The position numbers and the translations under genes were made by a program. Below are positions 45,064 to 52,061 of a stretch of DNA of 59,095 nt, in pieces. A model generated the notes under the pieces. The model saw only the letters and a list, made by a program, of their open reading frames with translations, ran no database searches and had not been told where the DNA came from. Position 1 is the first letter of the stretch. The number at the start of each line of letters is the position of its first letter. The DNA is from Hespellia sp. (lineage in GTDB: Bacteria > Bacillota > Clostridia > Lachnospirales > Lachnospiraceae): the NCBI GenBank assembly GCA_028694105.1, contig JAQUUC010000014.1, positions 1 to 59,095 on the forward strand, read 5' to 3'.

Positions 45064-46299
45064 TCAATCGATAGTAACCGAGACTGCTTTGGCGATGGAA
45101 ATCGCCGGATCACTGTAAGGAATCAGGGTTGCCTGAAGCGCGTGGTATATGTCGGATTTCCCAGGCCAGACCGTTTCCATGAGTCGGTTGTTCTGGTCAA
45201 GCTGATGAAACCAGGATCCATTTGTGTGGTCCAGAACAAGTTCATCCAGGTAGGAAAGGAATTGTGCGTAGTCCGATGCAAAACGTTCTTTTTTGGTCAC
45301 GTGGGCTAGTACCGCAGAAGTATTGATTGCCTCTGCCAAAGTCCAGTGCATTCTGTCGTGTACGACCGGCTGCCCATTCCAGTCAGTGGTGTAGACAATA
45401 CCGGGTGCACCATCCACGTTCCATGCATCGGAAATGGCATGGTCATACAGCTTTTCGGAGGCGGTGATATAGGTCTGGGCGGAAGAAGAATCACTCTGGT
45501 AAGTAGAAAGCGCCCACTGCGTAATCAGTCTTGCCCATTCGATTCCATGACCCGGCGTGGCACCATACGGCTTAAAAGGGTCATCCGGCTGCTCTTTATT
45601 GCATTCCAGATCAGGGCACCACTGTTTGGTGAAATGTTCTGGAATCCGCCAGTCATTCTGAGAAGCCCAGTCAATTACATGATTGATGATCCGCCCGGCT
45701 CTTGTTCGATATTCCTCCAGTTCGGCTGCATCGGCAACAGCCAGAAATGCTTCAACGGTATGCATGTTGGCATTTAGACCGCGATAATCATCTAGAATTG
45801 TAAACTCGGTATTCCATGTATCACATGCAAGTCCTTCCTCCTCGTTCCAGAAGTAGTGGTTATAGATGGCAAGAGCGTCTTGCAAAAGTTCACTGGCCCC
45901 GGGTCTTTTCGCGAGAAGGGCAGAGGTGGCAGCCAAAATCACAAATGCATGAGCATAGCATTGTTTATTTGGAAGAATCTCATCGGTGGCAGTAATTCCT
46001 GCATACCACCCACCGTGATCCTTGTCGCAGAGTTTTCCGCGGATACCCATCATGCCGGCATCGGCAAGTGCTTCACTGCCCGGATGAGAGAGCAGGCTTC
46101 CAATACTATAGACATGGATCATACGACAGGTAATCCATGTCTCACGGCTGCGGTCCGTCCACGGAGTACCGTCATCTCCAAGATAATAAGAAGAACCATC
46201 CGGAGAAGGAAAGCGATGCCCGAAGTTTAAAAGCTCATCGCGAAGCTTCTTCATAAAAAGCTTATTTTCTTCTGTGTCAAGTTGATATTTTGATTTCAT
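45064..46299 (-). CDS. AGE-family sugar isomerase (YihS-like)
   Basis: A 411-residue alpha/alpha-barrel enzyme of the N-acylglucosamine 2-epimerase family, close in length and motifs to E. coli YihS: WITCRMIHVYS, DKDHGGWYAG, EDYRG-like DDYRGLNANMH, PGHGIEWARL and a late DIYHAL. Likely active-site histidines lie in the NMH, GHG and YHAL motifs. YihS acts on sulfoquinovose and on mannose/fructose. No sulfoquinovose genes are nearby, so mannose isomerase is as likely. The ATG at 46299 has AGGAGG upstream, and its promoter (TTGACT/TATATT) is at 46410-46382. Confidence 0.87.
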   Translation of the reverse strand: MKSKYQLDTEENKLFMKKLRDELLNFGHRFPSPDGSSYYLGDDGTPWTDRSRETWITCRMIHVYSIGSLLSHPGSEALADAGMMGIRGKLCDKDHGGWYAGITATDEILPNKQCYAHAFVILAATSALLAKRPGASELLQDALAIYNHYFWNEEEGLACDTWNTEFTILDDYRGLNANMHTVEAFLAVADAAELEEYRTRAGRIINHVIDWASQNDWRIPEHFTKQWCPDLECNKEQPDDPFKPYGATPGHGIEWARLITQWALSTYQSDSSSAQTYITASEKLYDHAISDAWNVDGAPGIVYTTDWNGQPVVHDRMHWTLAEAINTSAVLAHVTKKERFASDYAQFLSYLDELVLDHTNGSWFHQLDQNNRLMETVWPGKSDIYHALQATLIPYSDPAISIAKAVSVTID

Positions 46300-46381
46300 A
46301 TTCTGCCTCCTGTTTTTCATCTGGGTTCGTGCTCTTTGAAACACCATGCGCAAAAACTCCTCTTCGTGTTATTATGAGTTT

Positions 46382-46410
46382 AATATAGATAGAATTCTGT
46401 GAAAAGTCAA
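46382..46410 (-). promoter_or_regulatory. Sigma-A promoter of the YihS-like gene
   Basis: Minus-strand TTGACT (46410-46405) and TATATT (46387-46382), spacer 17 bases. It is divergent from the NUDIX gene promoter. Confidence 0.7.
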
Positions 46411-46438
46411 TAACTTACAAGAGAAGATAATTTAGCAT

Positions 46439-46466
46439 TGTGTTCCTATATCAGGCACGCTATAAT
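46439..46466 (+). promoter_or_regulatory. Promoter of the NUDIX-DUF1292 pair
   Basis: TATAAT (46461-46466) with a weak TTGTGT (46439-46444), 16 bases apart, ahead of the ATG at 46508. Confidence 0.55.
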
Positions 46467-46507
46467 GGAACTACCAAAAAGAGAAATAGCTGATCATGGA
46501 GGGAAAC

Positions 46508-47026
46508 ATGGAATTCTGGGATATATATGACAAAGAGAAACAACGCACGGGACGAACGATGCAGCGCAATGACTGGTGCCTGAAGGATGACGAATATCAT
46601 TTGACCGTACTCGGTGTAATCAAACGGACAGACGGAAGATTCCTGATTACGAAACGCGTTATGACAAAGAACTGGGCACCCGGCTGGTGGGAAGTCTCCG
46701 GTGGGGCTGCGATGGCTGGCGAGGAATCACTGGATGCGGTTATACGGGAAGTGAAAGAAGAGACCGGGCTGGACGTGTCTGATTGCGATGGCGGATACCA
46801 GTTCACATATCAGAGAGAGAATCCGGGAGAGGGTGATAACTATTTTGTTGATGTGTACCGCTTTGTCATGGATTTTGATGAACGTGATCTGCATCTTCAG
46901 GAAGCGGAAACTGCGGGATATATGCTTGCAACACCGGAAGAAATCAAAACATTTGCAAAGCAGGGAATCTTTTTACATTATGATAGTATCAAACGAGTAT
47001 TTGAAGAAGGAGATAAGAAGAAATGA
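46508..47026 (+). CDS. NUDIX hydrolase
   Basis: A 172-residue NUDIX enzyme. The box is complete: GGAAMAGEESLDA followed by VIREVKEETGL, matching Gx5Ex7REUxEExGU. The N-terminal WDIYDKEKQRTG and WEVSGG resemble the isopentenyl-diphosphate-isomerase-like subgroup, but the catalytic cysteine of that enzyme is not evident, so a nucleotide or other pyrophosphate is more likely. The ATG at 46508 follows GGAGGGAAAC. ATGA overlap couples it to a DUF1292 gene. Confidence 0.9.
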   Translation: MEFWDIYDKEKQRTGRTMQRNDWCLKDDEYHLTVLGVIKRTDGRFLITKRVMTKNWAPGWWEVSGGAAMAGEESLDAVIREVKEETGLDVSDCDGGYQFTYQRENPGEGDNYFVDVYRFVMDFDERDLHLQEAETAGYMLATPEEIKTFAKQGIFLHYDSIKRVFEEGDKKK

Positions 47027-47355
47027 ACGATGTGAATTACACAAATTTAGTAGATGAAGAGATTATCGTAACACTTACGACGATGGAAGATGAAGAGGTG
47101 GAGTGTCTTGCATTGTGTAAAATCAAGATCGAAGAGCAGGAATACATTGCTTTATTACCGCTGATGGAAGACGGCAGCCAGAACCCGGATGGCGATGTGA
47201 TTTTCTATACATTTGCAGTGAGTGAATCCAACGATCCGATTCTTGGAGACATCGAAGACGATGAGATTTATGAAGAAGTCTCACTTCGATTTGACAACTG
47301 GCTTGATCTTATGGAGCAGAATGAAGTACAGGAAGCTTTGGATGCAGAAGAGTAG
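47023..47355 (+). CDS. DUF1292 (YrzB-like) acidic protein
   Basis: A 110-residue acidic protein of the DUF1292 family. Typical segments are IVTLTTMEDEEVECLAL, EEQEYIALLPL and DDEIYEEVSLRFDNWLDL. Function unknown; in Firmicutes relatives often lie near Holliday-junction resolvase and Fur genes, which is not the case here. It overlaps the NUDIX stop by 4 bases. Confidence 0.88.
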   Translation: MNDVNYTNLVDEEIIVTLTTMEDEEVECLALCKIKIEEQEYIALLPLMEDGSQNPDGDVIFYTFAVSESNDPILGDIEDDEIYEEVSLRFDNWLDLMEQNEVQEALDAEE

Positions 47356-47366
47356 GGAATAAGCGG

Positions 47367-47693
47367 CTATATTTCCACCCTTGCAGATGGAACGGCTACC
47401 CATTCTTTTTCAAATCCGAGCAGCATTGCAGCGATACATGCAGGAATCACACAGAACCATCCGGCTTTTGCGCCCATGCTCAGGTACAATACAAACGAGA
47501 TGGCAGCACCGACATGGTAGAAAAGCAGAGTTCCACCGAATACCTTGGTCTTGCGCAAATGTTTTGTATCTTTATCACAAAGATATTCGAAAAAAGAAGT
47601 CGTAAACTGGCGAAGATTGTTTGTTGAAAAAATGGTGGAGCTGACAAATCCGTCAACCTCGCGGAAACTATTCCACTGGAAAGTACGGGACAC
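47367..47693 (-). pseudogene. Truncated YoaK/DUF1275 membrane protein (C-terminal half)
   Basis: The frame reads WNSFREVDGF, TNNLRQFTTSFFEYL and KDTKHLRKTKVFG followed by two hydrophobic helices. This resembles the second half of YoaK-family (DUF1275) membrane proteins, which normally have about 220 residues and six helices. The first half is missing, and the reading frame breaks exactly at the palindrome edge at 47693, where only a GTG without a ribosome binding site is available. It is probably a remnant cut by insertion or deletion at the repeat element. Confidence 0.7.
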
Positions 47694-47737
47694 AATTTAG
47701 GACGTAGTATTTTTCAAAAATACTACGTCCTAAATTG
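47693..47737. repeat. Perfect 45-nt palindrome (22-nt arms)
   Basis: Arms of 22 nt, beginning CAATTTAGGACGTAG, are perfectly inverted around a single central C at 47715; the other arm ends CTACGTCCTAAATTG. It directly joins the truncated YoaK gene on the left and the tandem repeats on the right. A stem this long and exact exceeds a normal terminator. Confidence 0.9.
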
Positions 47738-47804
47738 CGTTTTACCCGTCAGAAAACTGCGTTTTACCCGTCAGAAAACTGCGTTTTGCCCGTCAGAAAA
47801 TGCG
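47737..47804 (+). repeat. Three 22-nt tandem repeats
   Basis: Units begin at 47737, 47759 and 47781. The first two are identical (start GCGTTTTACCC, end GTCAGAAAACT). The third has GCCC for ACCC and lacks one base, then a partial GCG. Each unit has GTTTT near one end and AAAAC near the other, so it can fold. The array ends two bases before the -35 of the copper ATPase promoter. Confidence 0.9.
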
Positions 47805-47805
47805 A

Positions 47806-47857
47806 TTGACAAAGAGGGAAACAGGTGATATGATACCGATATACCCACAGGGGGTAT
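47806..47857 (+). promoter_or_regulatory. copA promoter with CsoR-type copper operator
   Basis: TTGACA (47806-47811) and TATGAT (47829-47834) are 17 bases apart. ATACCCACAGGGGGTAT at 47841-47857 lies over the transcript start and matches the C-tract/G-tract palindrome of CsoR sites. It predicts copper-relieved repression. No csoR gene is in this window. Confidence 0.7.
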
Positions 47858-47937
47858 GTATGCTGGCAAAAATGTATAAAATAGTTGTCAGTGGTAAGAA
47901 CTAAAGTTACTTAGAAGTTAAGACAGGAGGATATATT

Positions 47938-50541
47938 TTGGATAAATATCATATAACAGGCATGACATGTGCGGCATGCTCCGCCCATGTAGAAAAAGCA
48001 GTGTGCAGTGTTCCGGGCGTGGATTCAGTTACGGTCAGCCTGCTCACGAATTCAATGAATATAGAAGGAAGTGCAGAATCTGACGCGATTATTGCCGCAG
48101 TTGAGAAAGCCGGATACGGTGCATCCGCAGCGGGCGAGCGTCAGGAGGGGAGCACAGGAACACAGGAGGAATCGCTGGCAGACCGTGAAACACCGCTCCT
48201 GAAAAAGCGCCTGATTGCATCCTTATGTTTTCTGGCACCGCTGATGTACATTTCGATGGGGCATATGATGTGGGGATGGCCGCTTCCCGGATTTCTGGAT
48301 GGGAATCACGTGGCGATGGGACTTACAGAATTGCTGTTGACGGTGATTGTGATGATTGTCAATCAGCGCTTCTTTACCAGTGGATTTACCAGTCTGATTC
48401 ACGGCGCACCCAATATGGATACACTGGTCGCACTTGGCGCATCTGCAGCATTTGTGTACAGCACATACGCACTCTATGCCATGACAGGTGCAATGATGAT
48501 CGGCGATGCAGCAGCCGTGGAAATGTACATGATGGAGTTTTACTTTGAATCATCCGCTATGATTCTGACGCTGATCACGGTCGGGAAGATGCTCGAGGCC
48601 CATTCAAAGGGCAAGACAACGGATGCATTAAAGAATCTGATGAAGCTTGCACCCAAGACCGCAACACTTCTCATTGACGGGGAAGAGAAAACAGTCGAAA
48701 TCGAACAGGTTCAGTTGGGCGATCTATTTGTGGTAAGACCCGGGGAGAGTATCCCGGTCGACGGAGTCATCACAGACGGAAGCTGTGCAGTTGACGAGTC
48801 TGCGCTGACAGGGGAAAGCATTCCGGTCGATAAAGAAGCAGGGCACACGGTTTCTGCAGCAACTATCAATCAGTCTGGCTTCATTACCTGCCGTGCAACG
48901 CGGGTTGGAAATGATACGACACTTTCACAGATCATCCAGATGGTGAGTGATGCCGCAGCGACGAAAGCACCGATTGCGAAGATTGCAGATCAGGTATCAG
49001 GCATCTTCGTCCCGGTAGTAATTGTCATTGCACTGGTAACGCTGGCTGTGTGGCTGTTTGTGGGGCAGACAGTCGGATTTGCACTTGCAAGAGCAATTTC
49101 TGTGCTGGTCATCAGTTGTCCATGTGCGCTGGGTCTTGCGACACCGGTTGCGATTATGGTTGGAAATGGAAAAGCTGCTAAGAATGGAATTCTGTTCAAG
49201 ACAGCCGCTTCGCTTGAGGCGACCGGAAGAACCGAAATCATTGCGATGGATAAGACCGGCACCCTCACTTACGGAAAGCCAAGTGTAACAGACATTATCC
49301 CCGCAGAGGGAGTCAGTGAGCATGATTTACTGGTTGCAGCATATTCGCTGGAGCAGAAGAGTGAGCATCCGCTGGCAAATGCAATCGTGACATATGGACG
49401 CGAAGCCAACCTTCCGATTCTGGACAGTACAGATTTCCGGGTCGCATCAGGAAACGGATTGTCCGCCATCATTGGTGAAGTGAAGATCATCGGTGGGAAT
49501 GCAGCATTTATTGAAAAGCAAATGAAAGGTTCTGCGAATGCGGCAGTCATCACGGCAGATATCCGGCAAACTGCAGATGACCTAGCAATGGAAGGGAAGA
49601 CACCGCTGTATTTTGCAAAGGAAAATCAGCTGCTTGGTATCATCGCGGTTGCCGATGTCATTAAGGAAAATGCGAAAGAGGTCGTAAGTGAACTGCGGGG
49701 CATGGGAATTGAGGTCGTGATGCTGACCGGTGATAACCGCCGCACGGCAAATGCGATCGGCAGACAGATTGGAGTTGACGAGGTCATTGCCGATGTACTT
49801 CCTGCGGGCAAGGAAGAGCAGATTCGCAGGCTTTCTGAGTATGGAAAAGTTGCGATGGTCGGTGATGGCATCAACGATGCACCGGCACTTACCCGGGCAG
49901 ATGTAGGTATCGCAATCGGCGCGGGAACCGATGTGGCAATTGATGCAGCGGATGTGATCCTCGTAAAAAGTGAGCTGCAGGATATTCCGGCAGCGGTGCG
50001 CTTAAGCAGAAGCGTGATTCAGAACATTCACGAGAACCTGTTCTGGGCATTTATTTACAATGTCATCGGAATTCCGCTGGCAGCAGGAGTGTGGATTCAT
50101 CTCTTTGGATGGCAGTTAAATCCAATGTTCGGTGCGGCGGCAATGAGTTTATCCAGTGTCTGTGTTGTGACAAATGCATTGCGCCTGAACTTCGTACAGA
50201 TGTATAATGCAGGTAAGGACAAGAAACGTAAAAACCAGATTCATCTCAACCTGAACCGTGAGAATGATGGGAGCGCGCAGGTTGTGGATCAATATAAAAA
50301 AGAAAAGGAGAATCAGGAAATGACAAAGACAATGACAATCAAAGGAATGATGTGCGGACACTGTGAGGCAAGTGTAAAAAAGGCATTAGAGGCAGTGGAA
50401 GGTGTGACGGGAGCAGAAGTGAGTCATGAAGCAGGAACAGCAGTCGTATCCATGGAACAGGAAGTCAGTGATGAGGTGCTCACAAAGGCGGTGACAGATC
50501 AGGATTATGAAGTAGTGAGTGTGGCGCGTACAGAAATATAG
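47938..50541 (+). CDS. copA: Copper-exporting P1B ATPase with fused C-terminal CopZ domain
   Basis: An 867-residue P-type ATPase starting at TTG 47938, eight bases after AGGAGG. Residues 1-65 are a heavy-metal domain with Cys11 and Cys14 (MTCAAC). Eight helices include the CPC metal site at 394-396; the phosphorylated Asp438 is in DKTGTL; TGDN and GDGINDAP follow. After the last helix (near residue 760) a linker rich in Lys and Asn leads to a second metal domain with Cys806 and Cys809 (MMCGHC), i.e. a CopZ chaperone in frame. It would export Cu+ from the cell. The C-terminal placement of a metal domain is unusual. Confidence 0.95.
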   Translation: MDKYHITGMTCAACSAHVEKAVCSVPGVDSVTVSLLTNSMNIEGSAESDAIIAAVEKAGYGASAAGERQEGSTGTQEESLADRETPLLKKRLIASLCFLAPLMYISMGHMMWGWPLPGFLDGNHVAMGLTELLLTVIVMIVNQRFFTSGFTSLIHGAPNMDTLVALGASAAFVYSTYALYAMTGAMMIGDAAAVEMYMMEFYFESSAMILTLITVGKMLEAHSKGKTTDALKNLMKLAPKTATLLIDGEEKTVEIEQVQLGDLFVVRPGESIPVDGVITDGSCAVDESALTGESIPVDKEAGHTVSAATINQSGFITCRATRVGNDTTLSQIIQMVSDAAATKAPIAKIADQVSGIFVPVVIVIALVTLAVWLFVGQTVGFALARAISVLVISCPCALGLATPVAIMVGNGKAAKNGILFKTAASLEATGRTEIIAMDKTGTLTYGKPSVTDIIPAEGVSEHDLLVAAYSLEQKSEHPLANAIVTYGREANLPILDSTDFRVASGNGLSAIIGEVKIIGGNAAFIEKQMKGSANAAVITADIRQTADDLAMEGKTPLYFAKENQLLGIIAVADVIKENAKEVVSELRGMGIEVVMLTGDNRRTANAIGRQIGVDEVIADVLPAGKEEQIRRLSEYGKVAMVGDGINDAPALTRADVGIAIGAGTDVAIDAADVILVKSELQDIPAAVRLSRSVIQNIHENLFWAFIYNVIGIPLAAGVWIHLFGWQLNPMFGAAAMSLSSVCVVTNALRLNFVQMYNAGKDKKRKNQIHLNLNRENDGSAQVVDQYKKEKENQEMTKTMTIKGMMCGHCEASVKKALEAVEGVTGAEVSHEAGTAVVSMEQEVSDEVLTKAVTDQDYEVVSVARTEI
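50305..50541 (+). CDS. Possible separate CopZ translated from an internal start in copA
   Basis: AAGGAG at 50305-50310 is followed nine bases later by an in-frame ATG (50320) at codon 795 of copA. Translation there would give a free 73-residue CopZ-like chaperone, TKTMTIKGMMCGHCEASVKK at its start. A good ribosome binding site inside the gene suggests dual output, or a recent fusion of once-separate copA and copZ. CopZ itself would span 50320-50541. Confidence 0.55.
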   Translation, partial: KENQEMTKTMTIKGMMCGHCEASVKKALEAVEGVTGAEVSHEAGTAVVSMEQEVSDEVLTKAVTDQDYEVVSVARTEI

Positions 50542-50646
50542 AAATTTATTCGGAAAGTTTTACCTACAATTTACAGAAACAAGGTGGATGGTAAAGAGGA
50601 TAGTTTATTATAATGAGAACAAATATATCGTTTAGGAGGAAATATA

Positions 50647-51129
50647 ATGCTCTCAGTAGGTGATAAAGTAGTCCATAGTCCAGAAGGTGTATGTAAAGTA
50701 GAAGAAATCTGTATCTTAGAAACGCAAAAACAGAAGCGTGAATATTACAGATTGCGCTCGGTCGTAGATGATAAGGTTGTTGTGTATATTCCAACGGACA
50801 ACACAAAAATCCAGACACGCAAACTGAAGTCAAGGGAAGAGATTCAAAGCATTCTTCAGATGGAACCGGATGGAACGAAGTTCCTGCAACAGAACATGCA
50901 GAAAAGAGCAGCCGCACAGAAAAAGGCAATTTACGAAGATAATTCAGCATTGGTTATGAAGATGATTAAACTGTATGTAAGAAAAAATGAGCAGGCATAT
51001 TTATCAATCATGGATAAAAACTGGTTGAAACTTGCGGAACGGTATTTATTTTCAGAGATTGCAGAAGTGATGGGATGCGAGTATGCTGCGTTTGTGCAGG
51101 AAAGTCATAGAAATATATGTTTTAGTTAG
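50647..51129 (+). CDS. CarD family transcriptional regulator
   Basis: A 160-residue protein. The N-terminal 60 residues form the CarD/TRCF RNA-polymerase-interaction domain: VGDKVVHSPEGVCKVEEI, YYRLRSVVDDKVVVYIP. The C-terminal part is helical, as in CarD, which binds promoter DNA and stabilises open complexes. GGAGGAAATATA precedes the ATG, and TATAAT lies at 50609-50614. Its 3' end is followed within five bases by the second palindrome element. Confidence 0.9.
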   Translation: MLSVGDKVVHSPEGVCKVEEICILETQKQKREYYRLRSVVDDKVVVYIPTDNTKIQTRKLKSREEIQSILQMEPDGTKFLQQNMQKRAAAQKKAIYEDNSALVMKMIKLYVRKNEQAYLSIMDKNWLKLAERYLFSEIAEVMGCEYAAFVQESHRNICFS

Positions 51130-51133
51130 CTTG

Positions 51134-51230
51134 TTTAGGGCATCGTGTTTGTTAGAAATGCGATGTCCTAAACTGGTTTCAACCCATTGCTTTTAGCCAG
51201 TCAGATTTTGCAGTTGCTTTTCGGTTAGCT
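51134..51230 (+). repeat. Diverged second copy of the palindrome-plus-repeat element
   Basis: GTTTAGGGCATCG (from 51134) pairs imperfectly with CGATGTCCTAAAC, forming a hairpin whose outer stem TTTAGG/CCTAAA matches the element at 47693. To its right come TTGCTTTTAGCCAGTCAGA and TTGCAGTTGCTTTTCGG, resembling the GCGTTTTACCC/GTCAGA units in the same order and orientation. The inner stem is unrelated to the first copy. It could serve as the carD terminator, but there is no T run. Confidence 0.6.
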
Positions 51231-51282
51231 ACATGCATCTTATTTCGAAGACTTCATTTTCGAAACTACCATTATTTTAATT

Positions 51283-51495
51283 TTGAAATTGAATCTTTAC
51301 AAAGCTGCAGGGGTAAGAGAGTATTGGATTGTAGATCCAGAAAAAGAAACGGTAACCGTTCATGATTTTGCAAACAGTCATTTTCCAATGGACTACACAT
51401 TTGAAGATGTAATTCCAATGGGAATTTATCGTGGTGATTTTAAAATGGATATGGCGGAAATAAGTATATATTTAAAACATTTCTTTGCTGATTAG
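51283..51495 (+). pseudogene. Truncated Uma2 family endonuclease (C-terminal part)
   Basis: About 70 residues: LYKAAGVREYWIVDPEKETV and YTFEDVIPMGIY match the last third of Uma2/DUF820 PD-(D/E)XK nucleases, including the E-Y-W and D-P motifs. The usual 110 or so N-terminal residues are absent, and the frame opens with a TTG without a ribosome binding site in AT-rich sequence right of the repeat element. A decayed remnant. Confidence 0.75.
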
Positions 51496-51507
51496 CAGAT
51501 AGGTGGC

Positions 51508-51560
51508 TTGACAATATCCGATATCGGACTTAATATGTAATAAGTCCGATATCGGATATT
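51508..51560 (+). promoter_or_regulatory. MarR-MATE promoter with nested palindromic operators
   Basis: TTGACA (51508-51513) and TAATAT (51531-51536), spacer 17. TCCGATATCGGA occurs at 51517-51528 within the spacer and again at 51545-51556 past the start, centres 28 bases apart. Both lie in a larger 19-bp inverted repeat (51513-51531 with 51542-51560). Two dimers of the downstream MarR protein could bind and block transcription. Confidence 0.8.
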
Positions 51561-51611
51561 CTTTTTCTGGAAGAGCAGGAAAAAGTGAATGGAATCAGGA
51601 GGATGCTACGT

Positions 51612-52061
51612 ATGAATGATAAAATCAGGGAACAAATGAAGGTCTACGACCAATTATATAAAGAGCAGGCCGATTTCTACTGCAAAGCAGCGCAGTGGGC
51701 AGGGCTATCAGATGCTGCGCACTGGGTGCTATACCGTCTCTATGGAGAAAAGCGCGATATGATGCAAAGCGAACTGTGTAAAGAATGGTTTTATTCTAAG
51801 CAGACGATCAATTCCGCCGTTGCCAAGTTGATAGAGGCAGGCTATGTGGAATTGAAACAGGAGAGTGGGAAAGGTCATAGAAAATGGATTATGCTTACGA
51901 AGACCGGGAAGAGCTTCAGCAGGAAATATGTCGCTCCCATTTTGACAGCAGAGCAGAATTCATTTGAAATTCTAACAGATGAGGAACGGGAGATTCTGAT
52001 TCGATTGATGAAGAAGCAGTTAGAGGAATTGAACAAAGGAGTAGAAGGGCTATGGCAGTAA
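51612..52061 (+). CDS. MarR family transcriptional regulator
   Basis: A 149-residue MarR-type regulator. The DNA-binding part contains WFYSKQTINSAVAKLIEAGYVEL and the wing QESGKGHRKWIMLT. The ATG at 51612 follows AGGAGG (51597-51602). It overlaps the next gene, a MATE pump, by 10 bases and lies just after strongly palindromic operators, so it is very likely the autorepressor of this efflux operon, released by a small ligand. Confidence 0.92.
   Translation: MNDKIREQMKVYDQLYKEQADFYCKAAQWAGLSDAAHWVLYRLYGEKRDMMQSELCKEWFYSKQTINSAVAKLIEAGYVELKQESGKGHRKWIMLTKTGKSFSRKYVAPILTAEQNSFEILTDEEREILIRLMKKQLEELNKGVEGLWQ

Noticed and set aside
47737-47804. CRISPR-like short repeats
   Set aside because: The 22-nt units are tandem with no spacers between them, there are only three, and no cas genes are present.
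51134-51230. Integron attC-type recombination site
   Set aside because: The paired ends TTTAGG/CCTAAA do not match the GTTRRRY/RYYYAAC core sites, and no integrase is nearby.
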